Shown here: piece by piece, positions 1 to 12,404 of the stretch
Numbering within the stretch: position 1 is the first letter of the stretch
Layout of the letters: every line of letters starts with the position of its first letter
DNA from: Nitzschia sp. pyKryTriq1
Lineage: Eukaryota > Bacillariophyta > Bacillariophyceae > Bacillariales > Bacillariaceae
DNA length: 64,000 bases
Assembly (NCBI GenBank): GCA_956465555.1
Contig: OY101119.1
Span: 186,001 to 250,000, forward strand
Direction of reading: 5' to 3'
Notes under the pieces: generated by a model
The model's input: the letters and a program-made list of their open reading frames with translations, nothing else
Database searches by the model: none
Told to the model about the DNA's origin: nothing
Translations under genes and position numbers: made by a program

Positions 1-1164
1 AGATGGGAGATCCTGGAACTTCTCCACATACTTGTCGATAGGCATTCGCAACATCTTCCAGTTTTTCGACTCGTCGAATTCCTTTGCCTCCCCCTCCTTC
101 ACTGGCCTTGATCATGACGGGAAAGCCAATTTGGGCCGCCGCCTCACTGGCTTGAGTCGCCGAGGCAATGGACGCTTGTTCGTACGCTTCTTGGGGCAAG
201 GTTCCGGTCGTTCGGTCATAGGATGCTTCGACGTGTCCTCCATTCCATGCAATACACGGTACCCCCGCCGACTGGGCAATAATCGTACTTCCAATTTTAT
301 CTCCCAACGCCCGCATGGGTGGCCCCGCCGGACCAATGAATTTGATAGGAGTCGGCGTCGACTTGGCCAAGGTATCGGGCAGGACGGGATTTTCGCTGGC
401 ATGTCCCCATCCGGCCCACACTGCCTGCACGCCATGCAATCGGGCCAATTCGACAATCAACGTCACATTGGCATAATTGTGATTGTTACTTCCTCCGGGT
501 ACATCAATGATGACATCTCCCATGCGAATGTATTCCGCGTTGGCACTAAAATAAAGAAGTAGTAATAGATTGATTGATTGAATGAATGAATGAATGATTG
601 AATGAATGGAAAGAGGAAAACGAAATACAAAGAATAGTATAGAAAGATCAGTCAAGGAATCGTGAGACACCAAAAACCAAACATACCATCACTTTCAACA
701 TTCATCCATCTTCACTCTTCTCTCAAGCTCCCAGTCATACATAATACATAATACATAATACATGATACCACGTACCGCAAATCTTCTGGCGTCGCCATGA
801 CGACAAACTGAATCGCTCGTTCATCTCCAAACACTTCATACGCCCATCGTCGAATCGATCGAATGGCCTTGACGGCCGCAACTCCATTATTGGCAATCAG
901 TACCTTGGTAATGACAAAGGATTGACTCCCACCCAAGGCTTGCACGTACGATGCCACACTGGTAAATCGACGATGACTCTTGACATTGACCTTGTTGTTG
1001 CTGGTGGTGGTGGTGCCGGACGACGACGACAAGGCTGATGCGGATGTTAATCCTACTCCGCCGAGAGGAGGAGGAGGCGACATTGGCACCATCCCAACAC
1101 CACCCGCCATACGACTGGTCGATCGCAGATTCGGACTGGCCGGAGTGTCGACGAGTTCTGCCAT
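1..1164 (-). CDS. ACC: Acetyl-CoA carboxylase, N-terminal part (biotin carboxylase), partial
   Basis: Eukaryotic multidomain acetyl-CoA carboxylase, which carboxylates acetyl-CoA to malonyl-CoA for fatty-acid synthesis. Exon 1 is 1164-776 and exon 2 is 545 to the window edge, where the gene is cut. The intron (775-546) has a GTACGT donor and a TTTTAG acceptor, and joins E-D-L-R to A-N-A-E-Y in frame. Signatures of the biotin-carboxylase N-domain are visible: [20 protein letters not shown] in exon 1, and [10 protein letters not shown], the Gly-rich ATP loop [13 protein letters not shown] and [12 protein letters not shown] in exon 2. The roughly 75 residues before the domain are Ser/Thr/Pro-rich with no hydrophobic signal peptide, so I infer the cytosolic isoform rather than the plastid one, with moderate certainty. 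The rest of the gene lies to the left of the window. Confidence 0.95.
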
Positions 1165-1187
1165 CTTTCTATATTTTAGTAGGAGGA

Positions 1188-1220
<33 letters not shown>

Positions 1221-3506
1221 ATGGTATTGTCTCAAAAGATATGGGCCGCCAACACTTTTTTTTGTTGTTCTGTTCTGTTCTGTTCTGGACGATCGCTACT
1301 AGCTAGTAGATAGATCGTTCGCGCTGGAGCGAGGATGTTTCAATAGGAACAATGAGCGGTCGTGGAGAGAGGGGAAGCGCAAGAAGATGATGTGTCGGAT
1401 GCATCGACAACAAAAGATGATGATGATCTGAGGGTTGAAAAGCTCGAGCGTCGGCACCATCATCATCATCATCGCATTGCTCCGATCCAATGAAATAGAT
1501 GCTCGTGTAGACCGGCGTGACACGTCGTTTGGCGGGAAAATCTCGGAAAGTCTTTCCGTCGTAAGTCTTTCCGTCGTACGGAAAGTACGTAAGCTTCTTG
1601 AAGAAATGTATGTACCTACATGCGTATGCTACATAGCTATAGGCCCCAATACGTATTCCGTGCGCCGATGCGGGCGGCGCGCGGGGAAACGAAAACACCA
1701 AACCGCAGATCCGATGATGCGGGGCCGCCTTTGGCATCCGCGTAACCGCCACGAATAAAGAAGGATCGCCATAATGGTCTACCTAGTCTTGGAGAAAATG
1801 CGAGAATATCATCATCATGATCATCGATACTAGCTAGGTACTGTAGACTACCATAACTTTTTCGAGTACTACTGCCACAGGTTCTACCGATCGGCACAAG
1901 TACCGGTACTGTACTTCTTGCTTGTATCCGAGTACAAGTACAAGTACTGTATAAGTACAACAATAATAAGTACTACTTGGTGCGTGGTACAGCAGTCGCC
2001 GTACTAAAAGAAATAGCGCATGATTCTTGAATGCGAACTCACTTCTTGTTGTTCTTGCTTCTGATTGTTCGAGACAACAAATAAATAATAATAATAATTC
2101 GTGTCTCTACTACTACCGGTAGCTAGTAACAAGTACGAGTGGCAGCAATATAATTCTACCGGTACTACAACGTGGTAGAGGTCTGCGACAACAAAAAAGC
2201 ATCAACCATGCATCGACCACACAAGCAAGCAAGCAAGGGCGGCGGAAACGCACCACCACACCGCCGACCGCCACGCGACGACAAACAAGGAGAAATAATT
2301 TCCGATCGATCATAATATATATTATGTACATGCATGCATCCTCGATTATCGATCCTCCGTCCTCTCCCCATTGACACGGAGTTTTGGTAGGACAACGAAT
2401 TGTTCATTGGGCAGCTAGTACTAGCGGGCCATTCTCCTCAAACCACAAAGCCACGTGGAATCGTCGTGTTATTAGAGGCTTGAAGTTTCGATCTACCGTA
2501 CTACTAACAATAATTATTAATGTAGAGTCTTTATATACGAGTATAATTATTATTATCACACACTCATTCGGTTTCGAAACACAAAATAAGCCCGGGACAT
2601 TTCTTTCGGTCGTGCTAAGCATTTATTGAAAGTTCACTACAAATACTGAATACTGCAAATAATAAAGATGTTGTAGCGTTTCCTCGCATATTCTACTGAC
2701 CACTAGTTCTCATATACTGTACCGGTATTATTATGAAGTACTCGTGGTGCACTTCTGCTTCTGCTTCTGGTAGGTATTTTGGACTATGCGCATTTTCGTT
2801 TTCGCAATCTACAAAGGAATTCATCATATTGGGCAATTTTCTCGCACCCCACAGCGACGTCAGTTTGTGCCCCTAAATAGTGTATGTACTGTCGTTGTTG
2901 TTGTTTTTGTCCCAGTCCGAGACATTTTCCGCGTTCGCAAAATACCGGTACATACACGTACAACATGCTACCGGTAGCTGTGTACCAGTACGGATTTGTC
3001 TTCGTGCGTAAAAAACAAGGGCTCGAAAGTACAAGTACTGTACCGGTAGATAGATGCGTCAGTGATGACGCTTTAGACGATGTTTGGGGAGCCGATAAAG
3101 CCGATATTTTTTGTACCGATACTCGTGCGTGTTTGATGGGAAAAGATTTGTCTGGTGGTGCTGGATGGGACGGATCTCTACAGTAGCACCGTACTCTACC
3201 TGTAGTAGAGTAGGAGGTGCGTGAGGTCTTGAAAGAAGCGATCCACCACCACCACACGAACGACTAGTATGTAGTAGAGAATTCAGGCTGATTGGAACTA
3301 TTGTCCATAGACTAGTACTGTAGAAGTAGTAACGTAGATACTATGTTGCTGTTGTTGTTTTAGAATAGCGATAGATGTTATCGAAATTGTGAACTCGAGG
3401 AGATAAAATTGCCAATCTGCGTATGGACAATAATATGATGGGTAGCATAGGCATGAATAGTCGTAGTTCCATTTCTGCGTTGTCGTTTGTTCGTTCCTTC
3501 GTTCTA
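1165..3506. other. Intergenic, no gene seen
   Basis: Open frames here are low-complexity or in random-looking frames, and I accept none. The stretch holds a CTG/ATG repeat (about 1190-1221), a short hairpin of CTTTCCG/CGGAAAG arms (about 1553-1586), an E2F-like site (1528-1540) and many TACCGGTA and GTAC palindromes. Confidence 0.6.
1528..1540 (+). promoter_or_regulatory. Possible E2F/DP binding site
   Basis: The sequence TTTGGCGGGAAAA matches the classical E2F consensus (TTTSSCGC / TTTGGCGGGAAA). It lies about 365 bp upstream of the acetyl-CoA carboxylase start. Diatoms have E2F/DP proteins, but function here is only inferred from the match. Confidence 0.3.
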
Positions 3507-4613
3507 TTACTGCATGTCAGCAACAATGGGTGACGACGTGATTCGAGTTGATGTTCGGCTGGTGCAGTAGCTCATTGGGCTAGCGGATGCTGATGCTGCT
3601 GCTGCCATCATTCTGTGAGATGAGGGAGTGGGGGAGGGAGAGTATCGGAATTGATCCGTAGAAGTGTTGTTGTTGTTGCTGTTGTTATTAGTAGTAGCCT
3701 TTGATTTGAGAAAGTTAGAAGACGAAGAGGTAGTAGCAATGGATGCGGCTTCGTCCAGTTGCATCTCGGTAGTGGAAGTGGGGCTGTTGGTGACACTCGG
3801 TTCGTAGTAAGTGCTGGTGGAGGGTTGTGTGTTGCAGGGAGAAGAGGCCGAGAACATGGCTCGAAGACGATCCCGGGCCGCCGCGATATCTGCGGGATGG
3901 AATCCGCTCACGTGGTGGGATAAAGTGGTCCAGAATTCGTCTCGGCTTCTCGGAGAGAGGCGACTGAGAGGAAGGTCTTCCATAACGTTAATGATGGCAG
4001 CGATGGCCACCGTGGAGGCTGGGTACTTGACAAAGAAAGAGTCACAGACGCTGAGCTCGGCCATGTAAATGGCAACTTCAAAGAGCTCCTTGCGCACCGA
4101 GTGGTGCACGTCGCTGGGAAAGACCATGAGTAGATGAGACACAAAGGCAAACAGCGTCGGTGGGTGCAGCTTCCAGCCGAGAGCATTCATCACGCGCCAC
4201 TCCATCTGTTCAATGTGCTCAGCTCCAAACTGGCCCCTTGAGAGCGAGGCCAGGGTGGAGACTTTGATGTTCTTCTCCGAGTGCACTTTGATGGCAATGT
4301 GGAGCGTTGTCAGGGAAGCCAGCAGGGCCATGTTGCCGCTGCACTGGTTGCCTCGAGTCGCCAGGTAGCGATCAAAGAGATCCAGGGAGATGGCAACGAC
4401 TTCCCGCGGCAGATCAAAGTGGTCCACCACATTGTAGGACCACTGGCAGATCTTTTCTCGCCAGCTCGCGTTGAGTTGAGCCTGAAGCTCCATCTCCTCC
4501 CAGGAGGTGTTGGGGAAGTAAGACTCGTACGCGTAGTGGGTGTCTTCTTGGATGATCATGGCTCGCAGCCGATCCAACACGCAATCCTTCGGTAAACTAT
4601 CCGTAAAGCTCAT
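3507..4613 (-). CDS. Cyclin, diatom-type (dsCYC-like)
   Basis: Single-exon protein of 368 aa with a cyclin N-terminal box at about residues 45-155 and a second helical fold to about 255. Visible features are WREKICQWSYNVVDHF at 51-66 (the equivalent of the MRAILVDW region), the Lys near 109 in the IAIKVHSEK segment, and EWRVMNALGWKLHPPT at 138-153, which is the box-ending helix. The C-terminal third is a disordered Ser/Thr/Asn-rich tail. Cyclins bind and activate cyclin-dependent kinases. This short, divergent type resembles the expanded diatom-specific cyclin set, which responds to nutrients or light in other diatoms. I see no classical destruction box near the N-terminus. An E2F-like site lies about 290 bp upstream. 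Confidence 0.88.
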   Translation of the reverse strand: MSFTDSLPKDCVLDRLRAMIIQEDTHYAYESYFPNTSWEEMELQAQLNASWREKICQWSYNVVDHFDLPREVVAISLDLFDRYLATRGNQCSGNMALLASLTTLHIAIKVHSEKNIKVSTLASLSRGQFGAEHIEQMEWRVMNALGWKLHPPTLFAFVSHLLMVFPSDVHHSVRKELFEVAIYMAELSVCDSFFVKYPASTVAIAAIINVMEDLPLSRLSPRSRDEFWTTLSHHVSGFHPADIAAARDRLRAMFSASSPCNTQPSTSTYYEPSVTNSPTSTTEMQLDEAASIATTSSSSNFLKSKATTNNNSNNNNTSTDQFRYSPSPTPSSHRMMAAAASASASPMSYCTSRTSTRITSSPIVADMQ

Positions 4614-7081
4614 GGTGGAAGAAGTGTAGCTTTTGGTTTGGACGTAGTATTAAAATAAGACAGTAAAACAAATAATAATCACAAATCACACAAATGACAC
4701 GAAACCAAAAAGCCGAGGATCGGATTTATGGGAGTGTCAAACGACAAACGAAGTACTGTGGTAGGAATGGACGGGAAGGAGGGCTGCTGATGGGTGTCTT
4801 CACAACACACAACATGCACACAATGTGTAAAGTTGTCCGATTACGAGACGAATGTTTTGTGAGCGTTTCCTTCTTATTTCTGCCTTTTGTCCTTCGCAAT
4901 AAAATTTGGCGGGCTAATAATGGTCGTAGCCGGCTCCTCCACCGCTCAAAAATCTTGCCGCCAGCCGACCCATACTACTGCTGGCGTTTACAGATGCCAC
5001 ACGTAGAAATAATAGATCTTGAATTGTACCAGTTCCCATGTAGGAGCTGTCGCGCCATTCCACTCCGACCGTTCCAACAAGAGACGACGTGTAGGGCTCT
5101 GAGCTGTTGTATTGGGCGGCCAATGATTGGTTAACCGTCTAGAGGAACTTGAATCGACATCCAATCTCGATAATCAACCCTGCCGTTATTTCATCAAATT
5201 GAAGAAGCATTCTTGCCAATTCGACTCGATGGACTTTCCAATTGCATGAATTGGAGTGGAATCTGTCGGTAACGCGTCCATTTCAATGACATCCAAGACA
5301 TGCATTTATAACAAGAGTACGATAGTGAAATTTGGGCCCTCTCTCCACGTGAGTGTGAAAGATATGGGATATAAAGTTTTATTCATTGTCGAAGATAAAA
5401 GATTGGATCGACGCTCTCTTCCGGCGTGTGCCAACCACATACCACACCACCACTCTGCTCTATTCGTGAAAATACACGAGCTGCGAGGAGCGAGGGGGTG
5501 GACGGAGGCGAAGCAATACGACGGATCTGCTTGTACTTGAAGTACGTACTAGTACGTACTGGCACATAAGGCAACAGGCGAAGCGAAAGTTCCAGCGCGC
5601 GCGAAATCCAGATACTCGCCTCCTTCGCCTCTCGATCTTCGGGACCACTTGACTTTTTCTGACGTATTTGGATCATTGATCCAATAGAAGCTCAAAAAAA
5701 TCACCTACTACGGTACTCTACTACCGGTAGTGGTAGGATCTTATTTATGATTCCTACAGTAGAAAGGGCTTACTCCTTGGAGTATGCCAAAGGGCGGCTG
5801 CCAACGAGGGTGCCAAATAAACGTGAGACACATCATCACTCATCACCACCATGAGAGAGATGATGATGATGATGATCGTCATCATGATGCAAGAACAAAT
5901 AAAAAATAATAATAATCAGAAACCCAAACGCCGATGGAATTCTCCGAGCATCGCGGAGTAGTCAACGGCATACTCGTAGAAGGTAGTCTACCGCAAGTAC
6001 TACCTACTACCGGTAGTAGACAGGTACTCGCCTCTCTCTACTCTCTACTAGTAGAGAGATCATCCACAGTACTACCGCCGGTACCAGTACGCGAACTCTA
6101 ATCGGCTCCCTTCTAACCCTTTGTTCTACTGACGGTGAGAGACGGATGTGATGGCGGGAGCAGTCGTGCTGGTGGTGTCAAGAAGGAGTGTCCTCTGCTG
6201 CATCCGTCGTCCGTTACTACTAGTAGTAGAACGATGATGGATGTCATGGTGCTGGGCGTACGTCGTATCACGAAGTTTCTATCTATCACTAACGGTAGGT
6301 AGGGCTACTGTACTTTGTTCGTCTGGAAGAAGCACCACCACCACGTCGAATGAATGGATCTTGGCCTCGCTCTCGCGTCGATCGTCGGACCCTTGGACTT
6401 GATCGAACTGAGGCATACCGTAGTACCTACTAGTCTAGCCTACGTATTGGTACCGTACTACTGATCTCGACAAGAAGAACGTCGTAGATAGAGTGGAGCA
6501 CTCCTACGGTACGAGTATTACTGGAGCGAAATGATGTCCACATCTGCTCCACTCTAGAGTACTAGTACTCTACTCTAGTTGGGAATGTGATAGATGCTGC
6601 TGTACTATCTACTAGAGGTCGACGACTCGACTACTAGTAGGGTCCCTACTAGATCGTAAAGCAGCGAAAAAGTGCACTGTCTAATTTAGCTGCTACCTTG
6701 ACGGTCGAGAGCAATGAATCTCTCTTGCGCCGGAACGATGTCAGCGACACTAGAGTAGAGTAGAAAAATAATATACAATACAAGTCTTCTTGTTTTTACT
6801 AGTAGCAGTAGCAGGAGTAGTATCCGGTGGTTGGTACAATGCTGCCTGCAACTTCTACTCACGGTACTAGTAGTAGAAACTCAGAACTCCTTTCTCGACT
6901 ACTACTACTACTACTACTACTTCTAGAGAGAGAATATAGAAGCGCCATTGGTCGCAAGTGGCAAGAAATTCCTCATCCGTTCTTGTTGTTTTGTCATAAT
7001 AATAATAATAAAAATATAGTAGTAGTAGTAGCACCCTAATCTTCGCCGCGCCGTCTTCCCATCATCATCCCGTGGTGTGTA
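4614..7081. other. Intergenic, no gene seen
   Basis: About 2.5 kb without an acceptable gene. It is rich in palindromic TACTAGTA, TACCGGTA and GTAC motifs and in ATG/ATC trinucleotide runs (about 5857-5887). Two open frames near 4694-5134 and 5383-5676 lack any recognisable domain and are not supported. Confidence 0.55.
4905..4914 (+). promoter_or_regulatory. Possible E2F/DP site upstream of the cyclin gene
   Basis: TTTGGCGGGC fits the E2F core. It sits about 290 bp upstream of the cyclin start codon, a plausible place for cell-cycle control. This is a motif match only. Confidence 0.3.
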
Positions 7082-8470
7082 TTAGAGTTCGTCTCCACTC
7101 GCCTCCTCGTCGTCGTCTTGTTCTTCTTGTTCTTGTTCTTCTTGTTGTCGTTTGCCCAAAAGTTGTTCGACAAATTTGTAGTTGAATTCTTCCTTGATGG
7201 CATCCAGATTCTTATTAAAATCCTCGACAAGTTGATCGTATTGCTTTTGGATCACGGTCACTTTTCCATCAAACTCGATTTCTTTTTCCTTGACTTTCGA
7301 TTCGACTTGAGCAATGATTCCCTCCAATTCTTCATCCGTCTTGGCCTGCAACGATTGAATCATTTTCTGCTGCTCTGCATTACAATTTTCCATCATTTTG
7401 TTGTAGAGGCTACAAATCGGTTTGCTGACATGTTCTTTGGCCCAAGCCGACAGGGATTCGTAGTCTCGAGCGCCATCGTACGTTTCTGCGCTCATTGGAT
7501 CGCCATAGACCAAGGTAGGAAAGCCCTGGTGTTGCGATGATGATGCAATAATAATATGATATGATACAGAATAAGAAAGAGGAATTATAGTAATAACAAC
7601 ATCCGCCCAACGAGGAAATCATATAAAAAATAAAAAATGAGAATGAATGAATGGGATAATCATCATCATTTACATCATCATCAACAACCGCCCCCACATA
7701 ATACTGTACGTACCGTAATATCAAAATCTTCACAAATCGGTTGCCCTTCATCGGAAGTACAATCCACCTTGCCGATCAGGGCGACAGGATGTCCGGCAAA
7801 ATCGTCGGCGAGCTTGTTCCAATCATCGCTCATGCCTCGACAGTGAGCACACCTATTTGATTGATTCATTTTTAATATGGAATGAAATAAAGGAATGAAA
7901 TAATAATATATTAGTACAATAAGTCAGCAGTCAGTCGTTCACATCATATCTTATCAAATAAAAATGATCTGATAGCAGCACTCACTTACCATGGAGCATA
8001 GAACTAAAATATCAGGAATGAATGAATGAATGGAAACAGAAGAAGAAAAATGAAATGTGCACACACAAAAAACGAAACATCCAATCAATTGTGAGATGAA
8101 GGAAGGAAGGAAGGAAGGAAGGAATGAGCGAATGAAGGAATCAATCAATCAATAACAAACAAACAAATGATGAATGAATGAATGACATTGAAAAAAATAA
8201 TGTCCGTTCTGATCGTGTGCATATTATATACGTTCATAGTATAGTGTAGTATAATATAGTATAGTATATCATGTCACTTGCCTTGATGAACACGCTCTTG
8301 CCGTCCACAAGCGCTTCAAAATTCGAAATGGTCAACTCGACGGCCCCGCCTCCTCCTTCTTTTCCCATCACTCCTCGTACTAGCGAATGATGATGATGTT
8401 GATGATGATGATGGGGTACCAACAGAGCGGCTAGCGCGAGCAGTATAGAAGCTCTTTGTTGTTGCTTCAT
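7082..8470 (-). CDS. ER thioredoxin-domain protein (PDI-like, CAHC active site)
   Basis: Four exons: 8470-8282, 8003-7990 (14 nt), 7852-7714 and 7525-7082, giving 261 aa. Residues 1-18 form a signal peptide (MKQQQRASILLALAALLV), followed by a His-rich stretch. The thioredoxin fold starts near ELTISNFEALVDGKSVFIK and carries the active site APWCAHC at about 66-72. The cis-Pro loop is GFPTL after the third intron. The C-terminal half is a charged, helical, ERp29c-like region, and the protein ends in EASGDEL, a KDEL-like ER retrieval signal. It probably acts as a small protein disulfide isomerase in the ER lumen. The ATG at 8470 was chosen because the signal peptide follows it directly. The first intron uses a GC donor (AAG|GCAAGT), and the active-site Trp codon is split between exons 2 and 3. 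Confidence 0.88.
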
Positions 8471-9041
8471 TACTATTACTACCGGTAGTATTATTACTAT
8501 ATATGATTCTAATAGTGGCAATGGTAATGGTAATGATCGTGGTGGATATACTGTAGGCGATGAGATTGTCATGCGTTGGGTGCCATGCGCGCGGATCATC
8601 GTATATTTATCGCGAGAGAGTTGCTAGAGTACTCGTATACAGTTACATACTTGTAGTGCTTATTGTTGTGGTGCAATCATCCATCGACCGAGCCGACCCG
8701 GGCGACGGCTAGACCCACAGTCGACACCCCGAACTTCCACGTGGCGGATGAAAGTTTGACAGTGAGAAGACCAGCACTGGACGAAGAACGACGACGACGA
8801 CGACGACGACGATCATCGTCGGTATAAATCAAACTTGTTTTGGCCTTGACTTGGCTCTCTAGCTAGCTAGCTAGATTAGTAGCAATTACTATTGGTGTAG
8901 TCTCTAGAGTCTACTGGGTAGTAGAGTAGAGTAGAGGAGTGATCATGATGATGATGATGATGATCCCAGCAGGCATCATCCTTTGTTTCTTCTTTTCCCT
9001 TGACAGTCCGTGCGTACGCAGTACAACCACCACTTTTAGAC
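8471..9041. other. Intergenic with trinucleotide repeats
   Basis: 5' region of the thioredoxin gene and 3' flank of the next gene. It holds a GAC repeat (about 8789-8812), a CTAG repeat (about 8860-8876) and an ATG repeat (about 8945-8963). No gene seen. Confidence 0.5.
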
Positions 9042-11153
9042 TCAATGAGGTGGAAAGGGTTGTTGTTTGATGCGTTTCTCGTCTTTGGTAGTAGAAGACG
9101 GCGACACTTCATTCGTCTTCTCGCCAAAGTTGAGAGCTTGAATCAGCTTGCGTGCATGGCGTGCATGGGACGGCGACGTATTATCAGCATTCGAAGAAGT
9201 ATTATCCTCCTCTTGCTGCTGCTGCTCCTTATGCTGCTGCTGTTCGCCTTCACTATCGTTCTTTCGACCAAACGGAAAGTCGAGTGCTTCAATCACAAAG
9301 TTGAAATCTTGCACAAACGAGTTGGATGGGAAGAAACTGCTGCGGGTACCGCCGCCGCCGTGATTCCCTGCTCTAGTAGTAGGGCTGGCCGATCGCTGCG
9401 AATGCACGGGAGTACTACTCGTAGAGCACGAGCGATTGGTGGAGCTGCCATCTCCGTCTTCCTCGTCCGTAGAATAGTACGACTCGGAGCCTTCTTCCGA
9501 TTCTTCCAGGTCGGATTCATCGTCAGAAGTTTCGAGAATTGCTTCCATGGCATTGATGTTCTCTCTCGAATTAACTCGTAGAAGTGTGGGCTTTGTCTTT
9601 CTCTTTTTTCTTCGCTTGCGATGCTTCTTCAACTTGACCGATTCCCCACCACCACGACGTGGCGGTCTCGGTGGCAACGAGTGTGCTTCCACTGGAAGAT
9701 TAGCACTATCACTCGAGTCCGCCGAAAGGCTCTTCATGGAACCCAAGTCCATAAGAAGCTCTTGTTCATCGTCCGCATAATCTTCACCGGATCGACTGCT
9801 GGACAGAACGGGTTGTGGAGGCTCTAGGTCGAAAGAATCCGCACTGGAACTTGTCGCAAGGATTGTACCGTGATCGCTGGAATAAGAGCCACTGAGTAAA
9901 CTTCTCGACGGAGCTGTAGTTACCGGGCCAGATTCCAAATCTGTCTCGTCGTCTTGTTCCTTGACTGGCACCAGTACTGCTTGTTCTTGATTCGAATGAG
10001 CTCGTCTTCGAAAAACAAAGAGAAATAGCAAGAGAGCCACGGCCGATGCGGCAGAGACAATCGTTCCAATGAACATTACCGAATCATCATCTCCGGCGGT
10101 TATTGCTGCTGCTGGCGTGCTGTCATTGGCATCAATGTTGGAGGGTTGATCACCATCACCACCACCACCACCACCAGCAACCTCGGCACTTCCCTCACCC
10201 GCAGCATATGCTTCCCCGGCGGCCAAATCAAATGTCCCCACATATTTGAGTCCTTCAACATCTCGTACGTATAATTCTTCCGTCCGATCTACCATATTCT
10301 GTTCCAACAAGTCTTTTACATAGTCTTGTACGGATTTTGAATCGGATTCCTCGCCTTGGTATTTGAGTGTTAATACCGTTCGGACCGGTATGCACTCTTG
10401 AGTATCACGATCGGGTTCGAGGTTCAAACACGCTAAAATGATGAAGGCAAGAGAGTAGAAACAAATGAAAAAGATAGACAGTGCTGTGAGCATTGAAGGA
10501 ACACGAAGAATCTCTTTTCACCAACCGTAGTAGGCAGATGAAGCTGGCAACTTACGAATGTCAAATTGAGAAGAAGACTCGAGATCACTCCGAATCGCAT
10601 ACAGCGTAATGGGCAGTGCGAGAGTATCCAAACGTCGTTTCCGCATCCTATTCTTTCGTTGTCCACCACCCCCCACATCCCCTGCAGCATCAGCTGCCTT
10701 GATAGCATCGGCATTGTTGTCCACCTTTCGTTGTTTATCGAAATCACACCTGTCCAACCCGACGTCTTGGACCGCGGCCAGCAATACACGCCATTGCAGC
10801 ATCCGTTCATTCCCTTGTGGATCGGCTAACGATGGAATCAATGCTTCATAGTCGACACTGACTTGTGTTTCCGACAAGGTTCCAGTATAGTCCATAATGT
10901 TATCAAATGCGTCATCGCCATAACCGTCACCACCACCACTATGACCACGACTCCCCATCAAATACTGATCGCACGTATATTCAATCGGTGCCTTCTCATC
11001 ATCGAAGATGACATTGGCATTTGTCAATTGGCATCCGGTGTCTTCCAAATCATCACAATTGGTAACACGAATAGCAGATGAGTCACTCGTCCACTCATCG
11101 GCCAAAGTACGGACTCGAAAGGAGGGTAGTGCTCGTGATGAATCCATAGTCAT
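9042..11153 (-). CDS. Single-pass membrane protein with acidic Ser-rich tail, unknown function
   Basis: Two exons, 11153-10556 and 10432-9042 (phase-1 intron, GTAAGT donor, TTTTAG acceptor), giving 662 aa from this start. The first 330 or so residues are the likely luminal or extracellular part, with scattered Cys (YTCDQY, LDRCDFD, PCLNLEPD, TQEC). One transmembrane helix (SVMFIGTIVSAASAVALLLF) is followed by the basic stop FRRRAHSN. The cytoplasmic tail is long, acidic and Ser-rich, with a lysine/arginine block. It is related to the next gene (12405-13906): Cys spacing, intron phase and position, and overall architecture agree. No signal peptide is seen at the chosen start and an in-frame stop lies close upstream, so a first coding exon may be missing. 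I do not recognise a named family. Confidence 0.72.
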
Positions 11154-12404
11154 AAATGCTTTTGTTGTGTTCAGCTCGTGTACTTGGGATGATGTATCGG
11201 AATGAAATCAACACTCGGAACCTGAACAATGCTCGAACACTGCTACTCGTAGATGATGATAATGCTCCAGTCAAGGTATCGGTACTTCTAGTTCCGAACG
11301 ACAAGAGAAGAATCAATTCTCACTCACTTGATCGATCGATCAATCGATGAAGAATCGGATGATGATGAAGAGGAGAACCGAAGAGGAAATGGATCGTTCC
11401 GCAAGAACTTTCTTCAACGAAATGATCACACAAAAAAAGAGCACAACCAGCACGATTGATTGATTGAAATCGGTGCATGCATCAATCGGTGGTATCTACG
11501 GAAGAGCAGAACCAAAATGTGGATGGCGCCGGCGCGTCGTCTGGTAGAGATTTGAACGCATCCTTGTACGTGTGTCCGTATGTGTAAGCCAAGCATACCC
11601 GCCCAAGTCTGCGGCGGAGTGGCTTTGCTATTGCAACATCCTGAATACTCTTCTATGATTCGTCATCAGGTATTTTGAAAATTTTAGCTTTGGCACACTC
11701 TCTTTTGTTTTATTCAGACATACATACTCGAATGCCTATCATTCCTTCCATCCATTCACAATCTATATTTTCTGGAGTATCGGCTTTTCAAAAACGGTCA
11801 TCAACGGTGTGAAGGATCCCGGTACAATTACTGTACAAGTACCAGGTACCAGGTACCGGTACCTACCGGTGCCGGTAGGTAGAGCCGAGAGCAGGGTGAC
11901 ATCACGTCGAGGAGATCCGAACGTGGCGGCGGGCTCATTGTTATTGTTGCTTGCAGGGCCATGTAGTACTTTCATGTTGTAGTACTGTACTGTACAAGTA
12001 GTCTACGGTAGTAGCGTCTCTACTCTAGTACGGTACTATGATGGATAGAGTGCAACCCTGATGAGACAGGTGTACAATGGTAGTAGTAGTACCTTCAGTG
12101 GTCTCTTGTTCCAAAGTAGAAAACGATGTTATTCTTACATTAGTAGACTACCTCTAGTGTTTTCTTTATTGTACGTACAAAAAGTCGTGAGTGAGTGAGA
12201 CGTCGGCTGTGCTGTCCTCTCCTCTCTACTAGTACAAGTAGAGACAAGACAATCCCAGTTCGTGTGGATGGAATGGAATGGAATCATCATCAACACCAGC
12301 AATCATCAACACCGGCAAAGATGTATCCGCAGGATGGTATTTCAAGTTTCTTTTTCTTCTTCTTCTTCTCCTCCTCATCCTCGTTCTCCTTACTACTACT
12401 ATTA
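11154..12404. other. Intergenic, palindrome-rich
   Basis: Region between the two related membrane-protein genes. It holds a dense run of overlapping GGTACC and TACCGGTA palindromes at about 11838-11882 and simple ATC/TTC runs near 12280-12375. An upstream exon of the preceding gene could lie here, but I could not identify one. Confidence 0.5.

Noticed and set aside
32-562. 176-codon rightward frame over the start of the window
   Set aside because: It is antisense to the acetyl-CoA carboxylase exon, whose reading is unmistakable.
1303-1752. 149-codon leftward frame
   Set aside because: It shows a mix of His, Asp and hydrophobic runs from simple repeats, with no domain and no splice context.
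5383-5676. 97-codon leftward frame
   Set aside because: No recognisable motif. Its length is within chance for this repeat-rich DNA.
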